DNA of 64,000 nucleotides from contig NZ_CP014504.1 in NCBI RefSeq assembly GCF_001590605.1, forward strand, positions 5,766,001-5,830,000, in the 5' to 3' direction. Made by a program: the position numbers and the translations under genes. Below, piece by piece: positions 41,804 to 51,596 of the stretch. The stretch is from Pedobacter cryoconitis. Its GTDB lineage: Bacteria > Bacteroidota > Bacteroidia > Sphingobacteriales > Sphingobacteriaceae. The notes beneath the pieces were generated by a model. The model worked only from the letters and a program-made list of their open reading frames with translations. It searched no databases and was not told the origin of the DNA. Numbering within the stretch: the first letter of the stretch is position 1; the number at the start of each line of letters is the position of its first letter.

Positions 41804-44473
41804 TTGAAGATCTATCCAGCCCTTCTTCTATTCCTGTTTTTAAATACAGTGCTGCTTCTTTCGGTAAATGCGCAAAGTGGTATTCACCTTCGTGGTGTTG
41901 TTCAGGATACCACGAAGGTGGGCATCCCGGGGGCAAATGTGCGTTTGATTGCGGGAAAAGATACTTTAAGCAGTAATACAGATACCGGAGGAAGCTTTAG
42001 CTTTTCCAATTTGAAGGGTGGAAGCGTTATGCTCCTGATCCGGGGTATAGGTTATGCTCCTTATAACAAAGTCTTTACGCTGAAAGATGGAGTAGCGGAA
42101 CAAGCTTTACCAACAGTGCTTTTAAAGTCTTCTGCGCTTCAGTTAAATGAGGTTGTGATCAAAGGGAAGGTAGTCCCTATGCGGGTGATGAAAGACACGG
42201 TAGAGTTTAATGCCGATGCTTATGCTGTTCATGAAAATGATAAGGTCGAAGATTTACTGAGACAATTGCCGGGTGTAGAGATTGATAAAGATGGAAATGT
42301 GTCTTCGGTGGGTAAACAACTGACTAAAATCCGGGTGAATGGGAAGGACTTTTTTACTGGGAATGTGAAGGAGTTTATTTCAAAGTTGCCGGCGGGTACA
42401 GTTTCCAAAATCCAGTTTATTGATGATTATGGTGATAAAGCAAACTTCACAGGGATCAAAACAGGAGAGCCACAAAAAATTTTAAATGTTGTCCTGAAGT
42501 CAGACCGGAATAGCGGGAATTTTGGCAGTGCAATAGCAAGCGCAGGAACGGACAAGCGTTATGCTTTAAATCTGAATGATTACTTGTGGAAGGATCTCCG
42601 GCAAATTGGTGTCAATGCGAATGCAGGCAATACGAATACAGGTGCAGGGATCAATACGAATTCCAATTTGGGGCTCAGTTATAGAGATAAGGTGGCTGAG
42701 AAGCTGATTTTCGGCAGTAACTATAATTATGCTTACAATAAAAATGAAAGCATACAACAGAGTTTAATTGAAACGGTAAATCCTCAGGGAATTATCTATG
42801 ATAAATCTGCAAATACAAATTCTTCTAAAAATAACAGCCATACCCTCGACCTGAGCCTGGAGTCTACAGATGAGGGAAATTATATCAGGGGAGGATTCAG
42901 GGGGGGCTTACAAAACACAAATAGTACCTCAATAAATGAGTCGTTACAAACTGGTGTTGTCCGCCGTGATTTGAATACACAACGAATCACCAGGCAGCAG
43001 AATCCTAATTTTAATACTGAATTTTCTATGGCCCGTAGGTTAAAAAAACCGGGCAGGATCTTATCTATTGGAATTTATGGGATTTCTGGTCTTACTGCTA
43101 ATAACAGTGATCTGGATAATCAGATTAAGTATTATGATCCGAAGACGGGTCAAGCAGTTAAAGATTCGTTATTGAATCAATTGGTAGATGACCGTAACCG
43201 GACAACTAGTCTGAATGCGAATCTGACTTTCACAGAGCCCTTGAATAAGGGGAAAGATTCACTGGTTAAAAAAAGCCTGGATTTTAGTTATCTTTTTTCA
43301 TTGAGCCATACAAGAAATAGCCTGGATACTAAAGACAGGGATCAATCGGGAAATATCAGAGAAATAGATTCCTTAAGTAATTCTTATACTTCTTCTTTTA
43401 GTAAACATATCATTGGGGTCAATTACCGGTATGAAACGAAAAAAATAAATTATGTTCTTGGGGTAACAGGACAGCCGAGTTTACTAACCGGGGCATATGA
43501 TGGGCGGGCGGATAAGGTTTACCGTGCGGGTTTTAACTTTTCGCCAATTGCACGTTTAAATTATATGATTTCCACTAAAAATCAGTTCAATGTGTTCTAT
43601 GAAGGAAATAGTGCAGAGCCTAATTTTAACCAGTTGCAGCCGGTAAGGGATACGCGTAATTTAAACAATATAGTGATTGGGAATCCAGATTTGAAGGCAG
43701 CGTTTAATCATATGATTAACCTGAATTATAACCATAGTAATCCACAGAACGGAAGTAATTTACAGGTAGGGTTAAGAGGATCGCTCACACAAAATCAAGT
43801 GGTATCGAATACATTATTGATCCCGGATAAGCTGGTTCCGGATTCGTTGAAGAATTTTAACCAGGAGACGCATTATCTGAATACCAATGGTAATTATAAT
43901 TTCGGTACTAATTATTACTGGTCTTTGCCATTTGGAAAGAAGAAATATACGTTTGAAATGGTTGGTGGTATTAATTATAATCACCGTGTTTCATTTGCAG
44001 AGGAGGTGAAGAATATTGGTAAGGGTGTTAATGTGAATCAAAGGGTTGGGATAAGGATGAACCGGAAATGGATTATGCTGCATACCAGTGCGAATTATGC
44101 TTACAATAGTAATATGTATTCGATCAGAAGTTTTAATTCGAATACGTTACAGATCTGGACATTTAATATGGATAGCCGGGTGTTTATTTTAAAGAGTTTG
44201 ATACTGGGGGTGAATGCAAACAAAACTATCAACCAGGGATTCTCTGTTAATGCTACAAACCCGTTTATTATCAATGGTTCTATTGAGAAGACATTCTTCA
44301 AGAATAAACAGGCCAGTGTGAAACTGGAAGGAAATGACTTTTTAAATCAAGGCAATAACCTGACCAGATCGATTACAGACAATACGACTACAGAGAGCAG
44401 GACTAATCAGATTACCAGGTATTTTCTATTGAGTTTTACCTGGAATCTGCAGAGTTTCGGCGGAGAGAATTAA
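41804..44473 (+). CDS. outer-membrane beta-barrel protein with carboxypeptidase-like N-terminal domain
   Basis: About 889 aa. There is no ATG near the start: a stop lies at 41786-41788, and the signal peptide KIYPALLLFLFLNTVLLLSVNAQ is preceded only by TTG at 41789 and TTG at 41804. I favour TTG 41804, which gives a typical M-K start. Residues 30-115 form a carboxypeptidase-regulatory-like domain (GVVQDTTKVGIPGANVRL). Then a plug-like stretch (LLRQLPGVEIDKDGNVSS, KIRVNGKDFF) is followed by a barrel of the OMP_b-brl_3 type ending FTWNLQSFGGEN. It lacks a clear TonB box. It lies 25-40 nt after the desaturase. The ligand is unknown. Confidence 0.82.
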   Translation: MKIYPALLLFLFLNTVLLLSVNAQSGIHLRGVVQDTTKVGIPGANVRLIAGKDTLSSNTDTGGSFSFSNLKGGSVMLLIRGIGYAPYNKVFTLKDGVAEQALPTVLLKSSALQLNEVVIKGKVVPMRVMKDTVEFNADAYAVHENDKVEDLLRQLPGVEIDKDGNVSSVGKQLTKIRVNGKDFFTGNVKEFISKLPAGTVSKIQFIDDYGDKANFTGIKTGEPQKILNVVLKSDRNSGNFGSAIASAGTDKRYALNLNDYLWKDLRQIGVNANAGNTNTGAGINTNSNLGLSYRDKVAEKLIFGSNYNYAYNKNESIQQSLIETVNPQGIIYDKSANTNSSKNNSHTLDLSLESTDEGNYIRGGFRGGLQNTNSTSINESLQTGVVRRDLNTQRITRQQNPNFNTEFSMARRLKKPGRILSIGIYGISGLTANNSDLDNQIKYYDPKTGQAVKDSLLNQLVDDRNRTTSLNANLTFTEPLNKGKDSLVKKSLDFSYLFSLSHTRNSLDTKDRDQSGNIREIDSLSNSYTSSFSKHIIGVNYRYETKKINYVLGVTGQPSLLTGAYDGRADKVYRAGFNFSPIARLNYMISTKNQFNVFYEGNSAEPNFNQLQPVRDTRNLNNIVIGNPDLKAAFNHMINLNYNHSNPQNGSNLQVGLRGSLTQNQVVSNTLLIPDKLVPDSLKNFNQETHYLNTNGNYNFGTNYYWSLPFGKKKYTFEMVGGINYNHRVSFAEEVKNIGKGVNVNQRVGIRMNRKWIMLHTSANYAYNSNMYSIRSFNSNTLQIWTFNMDSRVFILKSLILGVNANKTINQGFSVNATNPFIINGSIEKTFFKNKQASVKLEGNDFLNQGNNLTRSITDNTTTESRTNQITRYFLLSFTWNLQSFGGEN

Positions 44474-44508
44474 GATAAATAATTCTATTATCATCCTATG
44501 TTCATGCT

Positions 44509-45528
44509 TTAGCGCAGATAGGTATGAACCTTAGCTTTTTTGAATGGGATTACTCCGGCAGCTGTTTTTAAGTTTACAGTGACTTCGCCATCGTTGGTCA
44601 CATGTAGTAGCAGATCACAGTTTTCTCCGGGTTTTAATGCAGAAAATATCTGATCAGTTTCTGCCTCATCGAAATCTATCTGAGATCTCATCTCGCGTTT
44701 CTTATGATCAACCCAGAAAATGTATAGTTTTTCAATTGCTCCTCTTTGGATATAGCCGACTGGATTTAATCTTTTTCCTATTAGAAAGTCCATCTCTTTG
44801 TTGAACATGAACATAGATAGACTGAGGATGTTAACATCTCCCGTTATTACTGGCTTCCAGTTGAAATGTCTTCTCCAGTGATCCCACTTTCCATATGGAA
44901 TTTTATTTTCAATGATCTGTTGTTGTACTTCTTTTGGTAAATCCGCAATAATATGCTTACCATATTCTTTCATCGTACCATCATAGCCTGGTATTGCACT
45001 TTTCCAGTCTACATCATTTGTTTCTTTTCCCTGGTAACGGCCAACTTCTACCTGTTTACCTGGCCCACCAAGCCAAAGGACAACTACTCCGCCCGGAGCC
45101 ATTCCTACTTTGAAGTAAAAAAAGTCTTCATGCCCCGATGGTAGATCTTCTGCGGGATATCCTGCGCTGAACAATGAATCTATGAGTTTAACATTCAACG
45201 GGAATTTACCTGTATAATTTTTGTTCTCAGTAAATGAAATCCAGGTTAACGCTAAAGTGTCGGGTACCTCTTTTAAAGCGTCTCCTGAAGATTCTATTGA
45301 TCCGGTTGCTCCCCACCCGTAATTTATGGTCGTTCCTTCAGGAATAGCATTAACTGGGTTTTCTCCAGCATAAAAAGTTCCGCTGTAAATCCGCATTGGA
45401 TATTCTTTTGGTGCATTCTCAGTGGCTATCCAATCGTATCTTTTCATAGTGGTTTCAGATTTATTCTGACAGGAAAAAATAAAGCAAAGCCCGAGGCTTA
45501 TTATAATCAGACTAGCTATCTTTTTCAT
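44509..45528 (-). CDS. DUF2931-family lipoprotein, likely immunity protein
   Basis: A 339-aa lipoprotein. The start MKKIASLIIISLGLCFIFSC is chosen at 45528, with the lipobox Cys at 20; the longer frame overlaps the upstream gene. DUF2931 features include RYDWIATENAPKEYPM near residue 31 and INYGWGATGSIESSGDALKE near residue 67, and later basic substrate-like motifs (WRRHFNWKP). It is 7 nt downstream of a Tle1-like phospholipase gene. Families of this kind pair with DUF2235 effectors, so a periplasmic immunity function is inferred; it has not been shown from this sequence. Confidence 0.75.
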   Translation of the reverse strand: MKKIASLIIISLGLCFIFSCQNKSETTMKRYDWIATENAPKEYPMRIYSGTFYAGENPVNAIPEGTTINYGWGATGSIESSGDALKEVPDTLALTWISFTENKNYTGKFPLNVKLIDSLFSAGYPAEDLPSGHEDFFYFKVGMAPGGVVVLWLGGPGKQVEVGRYQGKETNDVDWKSAIPGYDGTMKEYGKHIIADLPKEVQQQIIENKIPYGKWDHWRRHFNWKPVITGDVNILSLSMFMFNKEMDFLIGKRLNPVGYIQRGAIEKLYIFWVDHKKREMRSQIDFDEAETDQIFSALKPGENCDLLLHVTNDGEVTVNLKTAAGVIPFKKAKVHTYLR

Positions 45529-45535
45529 TTTAATA

Positions 45536-47128
45536 TTATTTTTTATTGTAAATAACTCTTTGATTATCCCACGTTGGTTGCATACCAAAGTCACCAAAAT
45601 CCGCAGAGTTATGAAGATAGCGACTTCTGAGCTGCCTGAGCATATTATGATCGTTTGCTAACATTGCAAATTTCTCTTTAGAGAGTAGCCCTTCACGGGC
45701 TTTTGCCCTTAAAAGCTCGATTTCATGTTCTGTAAAATAAAGCATTGGTGGCGCATCTTTAAAGGCATACTTGTAAAGTCTGTCATATACCTTTTTGAGG
45801 TTCAATTTTGGATCATCTTCGGCTATTTTAAAATCATACGCAAGGACATTTTTATCAAATATTACTCCTCCAAGCGATTTACTAAATTCTGCCATCAGGT
45901 GAAGTGGAATATAAGAATAATTATTTCTAATTCTACGGGTGCCAAAAAGCCGCTTTGTTTCATATTTACTTCCTTCAAGGGTAAATTGTTCTTTTGTATA
46001 CCAGGCTTGTTCTATTAACCTCTTTTTTTCAGCTTCAATTTTAGGGTCAAGCGCAACCAATACTCTTTCTTTATTTTTAGCCTTAACTAGGAATTTATCA
46101 ACTATATGATCCCTGTATCCTCCGCCAATATCAGAATGTACTCCTGGTAAATTCTTTGTAATACCTTTTGTTATCGCAGTAAGTTCAAAGTTATCTCTGC
46201 GCTCATCCGCAGCGGTTAAATGTACCACGTGTGCCATTTTATTAATTGCATTCAAATCTAGTTCCCAAACATCATCCCAATGCATGAGTCCATAAGATGA
46301 AACACTATCAAACAATCCTCCAAATCTCAGGTGAAAAGAATTAAACTTTACATGTTTATCTAAAAAATATTGCCCCAGCATTCCTCTTGCAGGTTGTTTT
46401 GTTATACCCTTGTTAGTTGATTCAATTTGGATATTAGCTCTTTTTGTCCCATCTGCGCCAAAATAATATCCATTTTTATACTGTCTGTGCTTGAAAAGTG
46501 TTGTTGTTTGTTCTGGTTTTGTGATCTCATGTATAAAATTGCGGGCACAGGTTGATCCCCGGCTGAATCCAAAAATATCGATAGTCAGTTTATTTATTTT
46601 TACTCCTTCAAGCCTTATTAAATCACCTAATTCTTTGGCTAAAAGTAAACAACCTCTGGTTACTTTATCATGGATTCCGGTTTCAAAATAGCCTAAACCA
46701 GCTGCAACACTTTTATCTTTTGCGTAATCAGTTGTCGCTACTCCTTCAATATAAACAGCACGATGGACTGTGTCCTTTATGAATGCTCTTGCCAGATTCT
46801 GTACATTTGACGGTGCATTCTGATAACTATCCTGGCCTTCAAGACCCTGGGTTGGATTTTTATTGTTTGTCTGATGCTGGTTTCTAAGTGTGTTATTGAT
46901 CCTGTTATTTCTTGTTCCATCAAAAAACACCCCGGCCACCACATCAACACTATCGTCCTTAATCCCGTTCATCTTTTTCGGTTCCCCGAAAAAAATTCCC
47001 TCCTTGCTATTCTCGGTAATTTTATGTGCCGCGTTTGAACTAATACTTTTCCCACTCGCTACATAATCGCCTTTAGATATTTCCGTAAGATGCCCCCGGG
47101 AGATTTTTATGATGTTGCCTTTCTCCAT
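45536..47128 (-). CDS. DUF2235-family phospholipase effector (Tle1-like)
   Basis: A 530-aa alpha/beta hydrolase. VAGVFFDGTRNN near residue 64 is the typical start of the DUF2235 domain. The nucleophile elbow GFSRGS places Ser189 at the centre, FDSVSSYG near residue 273 and GVHSDIGGGY (329-338) are the family's Asp-bearing and His-bearing motifs. The first 55 residues (ISRGHLTEISKGDYVASGKS and onward) precede the enzyme domain and resemble a short secretion or delivery tag of Bacteroidota type VI effectors. No hcp, vgrG or tss genes lie in this window, so delivery is inferred only. The downstream DUF2931 lipoprotein probably protects the producer. Confidence 0.78.
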   Translation of the reverse strand: MEKGNIIKISRGHLTEISKGDYVASGKSISSNAAHKITENSKEGIFFGEPKKMNGIKDDSVDVVAGVFFDGTRNNRINNTLRNQHQTNNKNPTQGLEGQDSYQNAPSNVQNLARAFIKDTVHRAVYIEGVATTDYAKDKSVAAGLGYFETGIHDKVTRGCLLLAKELGDLIRLEGVKINKLTIDIFGFSRGSTCARNFIHEITKPEQTTTLFKHRQYKNGYYFGADGTKRANIQIESTNKGITKQPARGMLGQYFLDKHVKFNSFHLRFGGLFDSVSSYGLMHWDDVWELDLNAINKMAHVVHLTAADERRDNFELTAITKGITKNLPGVHSDIGGGYRDHIVDKFLVKAKNKERVLVALDPKIEAEKKRLIEQAWYTKEQFTLEGSKYETKRLFGTRRIRNNYSYIPLHLMAEFSKSLGGVIFDKNVLAYDFKIAEDDPKLNLKKVYDRLYKYAFKDAPPMLYFTEHEIELLRAKAREGLLSKEKFAMLANDHNMLRQLRSRYLHNSADFGDFGMQPTWDNQRVIYNKK

Positions 47129-47298
47129 AACTGGGATCTAAATAATTATATAGGGATTTTTGTTCTAATATACTTGTTTTCCTAATAATCAGGTATAATT
47201 CTTTAAAGTTTCCTTTAAATTCTTTAAAATTTTTATTTATTTATTTTGCCGAATATAAATCAACTCCTAACCTGATCATCAAAACCCCTGAAACCAAA

Positions 47299-47330
47299 AA
47301 AACCGTTTCCCATAACAGGAAACGGTTTTT
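47299..47330 (-). terminator. intrinsic terminator after the DEAD-box helicase gene
   Basis: AAAACCGTTTCC (47299-47310) pairs with GGAAACGGTTTT (47318-47329), a 12-bp stem with a 7-nt loop and a T-run on the minus strand. Confidence 0.85.
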
Positions 47331-47348
47331 AGATCTTAATGTTTAAGA

Positions 47349-48674
47349 TTAATCTGTTTTAGCTTTAGGTCTTGAACCGCTGAATCTGCGGTTACCGCCA
47401 CCATTGCCACCACCCGGAGTTCTTTTTGCCCCACTAAGGTTTGGCTTATATTCAGTTCTTTCCTGACGGCCACCTCTTGAAGGTTTGCTCTTTCCTTTTA
47501 CTTTTGCCGCTGCGGCGCCAGACATCAGGCTCTGCCAGCTCATTGCATATGGATGATCTTCCTGTACAGGAATTTTAAGGGCAATTAATTTCTCGATATC
47601 ATCCAGGTATTCTTTTTCTTCCCCATCGCAGAAAGAGAAGGAAACCCCGCTGTTACCAGCACGGCCTGTACGGCCAATTCTGTGAACATAGGTTTCAGGA
47701 ACGTTTGGCAATTCATAGTTGATTACATGTGTCAATTCATCTACGTCGATACCACGTGCAGCAATATCAGTAGCCACAAGAATGCGGGTAGTTTTGTCTT
47801 TAAAGTTAGTTAAAGCTCTTTGTCTCGCATTCTGTGATTTATTACCGTGAATAGCTTCAGCTTTTACACCAACTTTAATCAGGTCTTTAACAATACGGTC
47901 TGCACCATGTTTTGTACGGGTAAAAACAAGTGCTGTAGTAATTGTTTTATCCTTAAGAATATGGATTAATAGATTTTTCTTATCATTCTTATCTACATAA
48001 TAGATAGATTGCTCAATTTTTTCTGCAGTTGAAGATACAGGCGTTACTTCTACTTTTAACGGATCAGTTAAAATCGTATTCGCCAGTTTTTGAATTTCAC
48101 CAGGCATCGTTGCTGAGAAAAACAAAGTCTGTCTTTTAGCAGGCAGCTTTGCAATAGTTTTCTTCACATCGTGAATGAAACCCATGTCCAGCATTCTGTC
48201 TGCTTCATCCAGTACAAATATTTCAACATCTTTAAGGTTGATGAAACCCTGGTTCATTAAATCAAGCAATCTGCCTGGTGTAGCGATCAGGATATCTACG
48301 CCGCGATGTAAAGCATCAGTTTGTGCTTTTTGTCCAACACCACCAAAAATAACCAGGTGGCGCAGCGAAAGGTTTTTACCATAAGCTTTGAAACTTTCTT
48401 CAATCTGAATGGCAAGCTCACGCGTTGGCGTTAATACCAGGGCACGGATAGGTCTCGGGCCTTTAGTATTCTGATGTTCTTTATTCAGCAGTTGTAACAT
48501 AGGAATTGCAAAAGCCGCTGTTTTACCAGTTCCGGTTTGCGCACAGCCTAGTAAGTCTCTGCTTGTTAATATAGTAGGGATAGATTGTTCTTGTATAGGG
48601 GTTGGGTTAGTATAACCCTCTGCTTGCAGCGCTTTTAAAATAGGCTCAATCAGGTTTAATTCTTCGAATAACAA
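47349..48674 (-). CDS. DEAD-box RNA helicase (RhlE-like)
   Basis: A 441-aa RNA helicase. Q motif PTPIQEQSIP near residue 22, motif I AQTGTGKTAAFAIP near residue 40, Ia PTRELAIQ, Ib TPGRLLDL, motif II VLDEADRMLDMGF near residue 154, motif III FSATMP, then in the second half IV LVFTRTKHGADR, V ATDIAARGIDVDEL and VI HRIGRTGRAG. The C-terminal 60 residues are basic and Gly/Arg-rich (RGGRQERTEYK, GGGNGGGNRRF), typical of RhlE tails that bind RNA. It probably acts in ribosome assembly or RNA decay and cold adaptation. The start is ATG 48674. Confidence 0.93.
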   Translation of the reverse strand: MLFEELNLIEPILKALQAEGYTNPTPIQEQSIPTILTSRDLLGCAQTGTGKTAAFAIPMLQLLNKEHQNTKGPRPIRALVLTPTRELAIQIEESFKAYGKNLSLRHLVIFGGVGQKAQTDALHRGVDILIATPGRLLDLMNQGFINLKDVEIFVLDEADRMLDMGFIHDVKKTIAKLPAKRQTLFFSATMPGEIQKLANTILTDPLKVEVTPVSSTAEKIEQSIYYVDKNDKKNLLIHILKDKTITTALVFTRTKHGADRIVKDLIKVGVKAEAIHGNKSQNARQRALTNFKDKTTRILVATDIAARGIDVDELTHVINYELPNVPETYVHRIGRTGRAGNSGVSFSFCDGEEKEYLDDIEKLIALKIPVQEDHPYAMSWQSLMSGAAAAKVKGKSKPSRGGRQERTEYKPNLSGAKRTPGGGNGGGNRRFSGSRPKAKTD

Positions 48675-48802
48675 TGTGTTTGAATTTTAATGTGTATAAT
48701 AATGAAGAGACGTTAACAATCAGCAGGTGTTTAATTAATGAATTCCTTGCTGATTAAAGAGTTACGTTTCGCTGGCGCAAATATACATATAAGTTCCGTA
48801 AC

Positions 48803-50140
48803 TTATTTGTCTTCTTTAAAGCGGGTGAAAAACAATAAGGCGAGCACACATAAAACAAAGCCTGCAACACCATTTAAACGCAGGCCAAAATCGTGTCCCG
48901 GATCTTTACCATAAACAGTAAGCATTGCAAAAAGTGCAATTCCTACAGTTTGGCCAAGTTTAACAAAGAGATATTTCACGGCGAAAAACATGCCTTCATG
49001 GTTTTCACCGGTCTCCCTGGTGTCTTTTTGGGCGATGTCAGCCAGAATTGCATTAGGCAGAATACCAAGAGCAGCCAGCGGAAAGGAAGCACAGACCACC
49101 AGGATATACATTTGCATCGCCGGCGGAAAAGGCAGATGGCCAAGAAAGTAAATAGTGACAAAAATAAGACTAAGAATAGCGAAAGCAGCAAGCACCAGTG
49201 CTTTTCTGCCATAGCGTTTTGCCCCGGAATTTACGAAAGGATAAAATAAAAGAGAAAGGAAAACCATAATCCCCATATATTTTCCACCATCAGACTCAGG
49301 CAACTTCAATAAAACACTGACGAAATAAAGCAAACCACTCGAAATGATACTTAGCGCCGTATAATAGGCGAAATCTGAAATCAGGTAATATTTGAAATTC
49401 GCATTGCGGAAAGTATTTTTGATAGCTGGAAGCAGGGGAATATGTGTAGGCTTGCCATTGCTGTATTCTTTTTCGTTGATGGTAACCACGGGAAGGATCA
49501 TCACCAGTCCGGAAAAAATACTCAGCCCGATAATGGTATATTGAAGTGCTTCCATTCTTTCCTGAATATGAAAGATAAACTGAATCAGATCTGCAAAATT
49601 ATTGATCATTGCAGAAAGGATCATTCCCATCACAAATCCAACCTGCTGAAAGGTAGATAGCTTAACTTTTTGCTCGGCTGTATGTGCCAGTTCGGCCAGT
49701 AATGCATTATAGGGGATAATATAAGTGGTAACTGACATGAAAAAACCTATCAGCATTAATGTAAGCCACCAGGCGTTTGTAGTCGATTCTGCCTTAACCA
49801 AAGGGTGGAAAATCAGTCCGCAAAAAATAACTGCAGGGACAATGGCATAACGCATTATTGGGATACGCCTGCCCTTAGGATTATTACTCGCATCGCTTAC
49901 TGAAGCAATAAAAGGATCATAAAAGGCATCAAATAATCTGCCTGATGCAGCAATGAGCGCAAGAATGTTAAAGACGCCAAATACAATCAGCTGAGGAACT
50001 AAAGGAGTTAAGCCAGAATTGTTAGGCGGCAGGTAGAAATATGGAAGCATGACAATAATAATATTGGTCATAATGCTCCAGCCCATCATTCCGGCTGCAT
50101 ACGTAATCTCTTTACTTAAGGGCAGTTCCTTCTGCTGCAT
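48803..50140 (-). CDS. GPH-family (glycoside-pentoside-hexuronide) sugar transporter
   Basis: A 445-aa MFS-type symporter with twelve helices. It begins LSKEITYAAGMMGWSIMTNI, with SGRLFDAFYDPFIASVSDASNNPKGRRIP near residue 66, the diagnostic GPH segment. It probably imports a glycoside by cation symport. Its 5' end overlaps the 3' end of the upstream amino-acid permease by 29 nt, so the two are cotranscribed. The substrate cannot be told. Confidence 0.83.
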   Translation of the reverse strand: MQQKELPLSKEITYAAGMMGWSIMTNIIIVMLPYFYLPPNNSGLTPLVPQLIVFGVFNILALIAASGRLFDAFYDPFIASVSDASNNPKGRRIPIMRYAIVPAVIFCGLIFHPLVKAESTTNAWWLTLMLIGFFMSVTTYIIPYNALLAELAHTAEQKVKLSTFQQVGFVMGMILSAMINNFADLIQFIFHIQERMEALQYTIIGLSIFSGLVMILPVVTINEKEYSNGKPTHIPLLPAIKNTFRNANFKYYLISDFAYYTALSIISSGLLYFVSVLLKLPESDGGKYMGIMVFLSLLFYPFVNSGAKRYGRKALVLAAFAILSLIFVTIYFLGHLPFPPAMQMYILVVCASFPLAALGILPNAILADIAQKDTRETGENHEGMFFAVKYLFVKLGQTVGIALFAMLTVYGKDPGHDFGLRLNGVAGFVLCVLALLFFTRFKEDK

Positions 50141-51488
50141 CGGCTATTTTCTTCTTTTTGTTGACTATTTTTGAGATAAAATAAATGGCTATGAATCCTA
50201 TAAATATATACAATCCGTTGATAGCAGCGGATGGATCATCCTGATAAATACTGATTCCTACGAATAAATAAAAAGAAATAAATAAGATTGGGAGAGCCGG
50301 GTACCATTTCATCTTATAAATACTGTTCTGATCTAAATGAGCGGTAGTCCTGCGCAGAATAAACAGGGTCGCAGCTGAACTAGCTGTTCCGATACATTCC
50401 AGGATAATAGAGTAGTTGACAATTTTATCAAAAGTCTGGGCAAAAAAGAGCGTGGTCATCACCAGCGCTGTGAAAGTCGTGAGGCTCACCACCATCACTT
50501 CTGTTTTCTTATTCTTTTGTGCAAAAATTGAAGGCAGTGCTTTTTCTTCGCCCATGGCAAACATCGCCCTTGGATTACTAAGCAGATTCACATTCACATA
50601 ACCGAGGACAGATAAAAAGATAACTGCAGAGAGTATAGTGAAGCCTGCGGGACCGAAAATCTTCCCTGCTAATATTGCTGCAATGCTATGGGCAGTTTTT
50701 AACTGTTCAAACCCTATAACTTTAACATAAGCATAATTGATTAACAGGTATAGGGAAATGATAATAAACAGTCCCATTTTTATTCCTTTGGGAATCATCT
50801 TCTTCGCATCTTTAACTTCACCGCCCAGGTTGATCGTTTGTGTATAGCCAGCGAAGGAAAAAGTTACTGCAATCAGGCAAATTCCCAATGCTTTCCCATA
50901 ATCTGACCAGACAGGTGAATTACCTGAAACTGTTTTAAATACAGGCGTGATGTTTTCAGTTTGTCCGCCAAAAAATATAGCGCAAATCAAGGTAAGTACG
51001 AGTGTAATTTTAATTACAGTCAGGATGTTCTGGACTTTGGAACTCGCCTTTAAACCCATCAGGTTGATACTATAAAATATCAATATAGTGATAGCAGCGA
51101 TAACAAGCCGGTAAAAATCAGTCTGCATTGCTGGTGGAAAGATAACACTGCTCAGGTATTCTGAACCGATTAAGGTTACTCCAGCCATAGAAGCAGCACT
51201 TGTTAACACGACTATTCCGTTGATAGCAAAGGCTACCGAAGGATGATAGCAGGTGGAAAATATCTTATAATAACCACCTGTTACCGGGAAACGTGAACCG
51301 ATTTCTGCGTAGATCAGTGCCCCGCAATAAGCTACTAAACCACCAATAATCCAGGCCAGAAAGAATAATTCTGGAATCTGTGCCTTGGCAGCTACATTGA
51401 CTGGTGTACGGAAGATGCCCATTCCAATGACCAGACTGACAACGATCATAGACAAATCAAAAAGGGAAAGCTGTTTTTTAGGCTGCAT
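50112..51488 (-). CDS. APC-family amino acid permease
   Basis: A 458-aa permease. I chose ATG 51488 (MQPKKQLSLFDLSMIVVSLV); an earlier ATG adds seven residues. The signature SLVIGMGIFRTPVNVAAKAQIPE near residue 17 is the conserved first helix, with LAWIIGGLVAYCGALIYAEIGSRFPVTGGYY near residue 40. About twelve helices are visible. It resembles basic or neutral amino-acid carriers of the LAT/AGC type. The gene precedes and overlaps the GPH transporter. Confidence 0.87.
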   Translation of the reverse strand: MQPKKQLSLFDLSMIVVSLVIGMGIFRTPVNVAAKAQIPELFFLAWIIGGLVAYCGALIYAEIGSRFPVTGGYYKIFSTCYHPSVAFAINGIVVLTSAASMAGVTLIGSEYLSSVIFPPAMQTDFYRLVIAAITILIFYSINLMGLKASSKVQNILTVIKITLVLTLICAIFFGGQTENITPVFKTVSGNSPVWSDYGKALGICLIAVTFSFAGYTQTINLGGEVKDAKKMIPKGIKMGLFIIISLYLLINYAYVKVIGFEQLKTAHSIAAILAGKIFGPAGFTILSAVIFLSVLGYVNVNLLSNPRAMFAMGEEKALPSIFAQKNKKTEVMVVSLTTFTALVMTTLFFAQTFDKIVNYSIILECIGTASSAATLFILRRTTAHLDQNSIYKMKWYPALPILFISFYLFVGISIYQDDPSAAINGLYIFIGFIAIYFISKIVNKKKKIADAAEGTALK

Positions 51489-51596
51489 GTATAGGTGGAG
51501 TAAATGCACGAAGGTAAGGCAAAATGTGTATTTGTTGAAACTTTGATGTTTAATTGAGGTAGCTATTCATTAAATTTGCAGTTCTACACAAAGATT

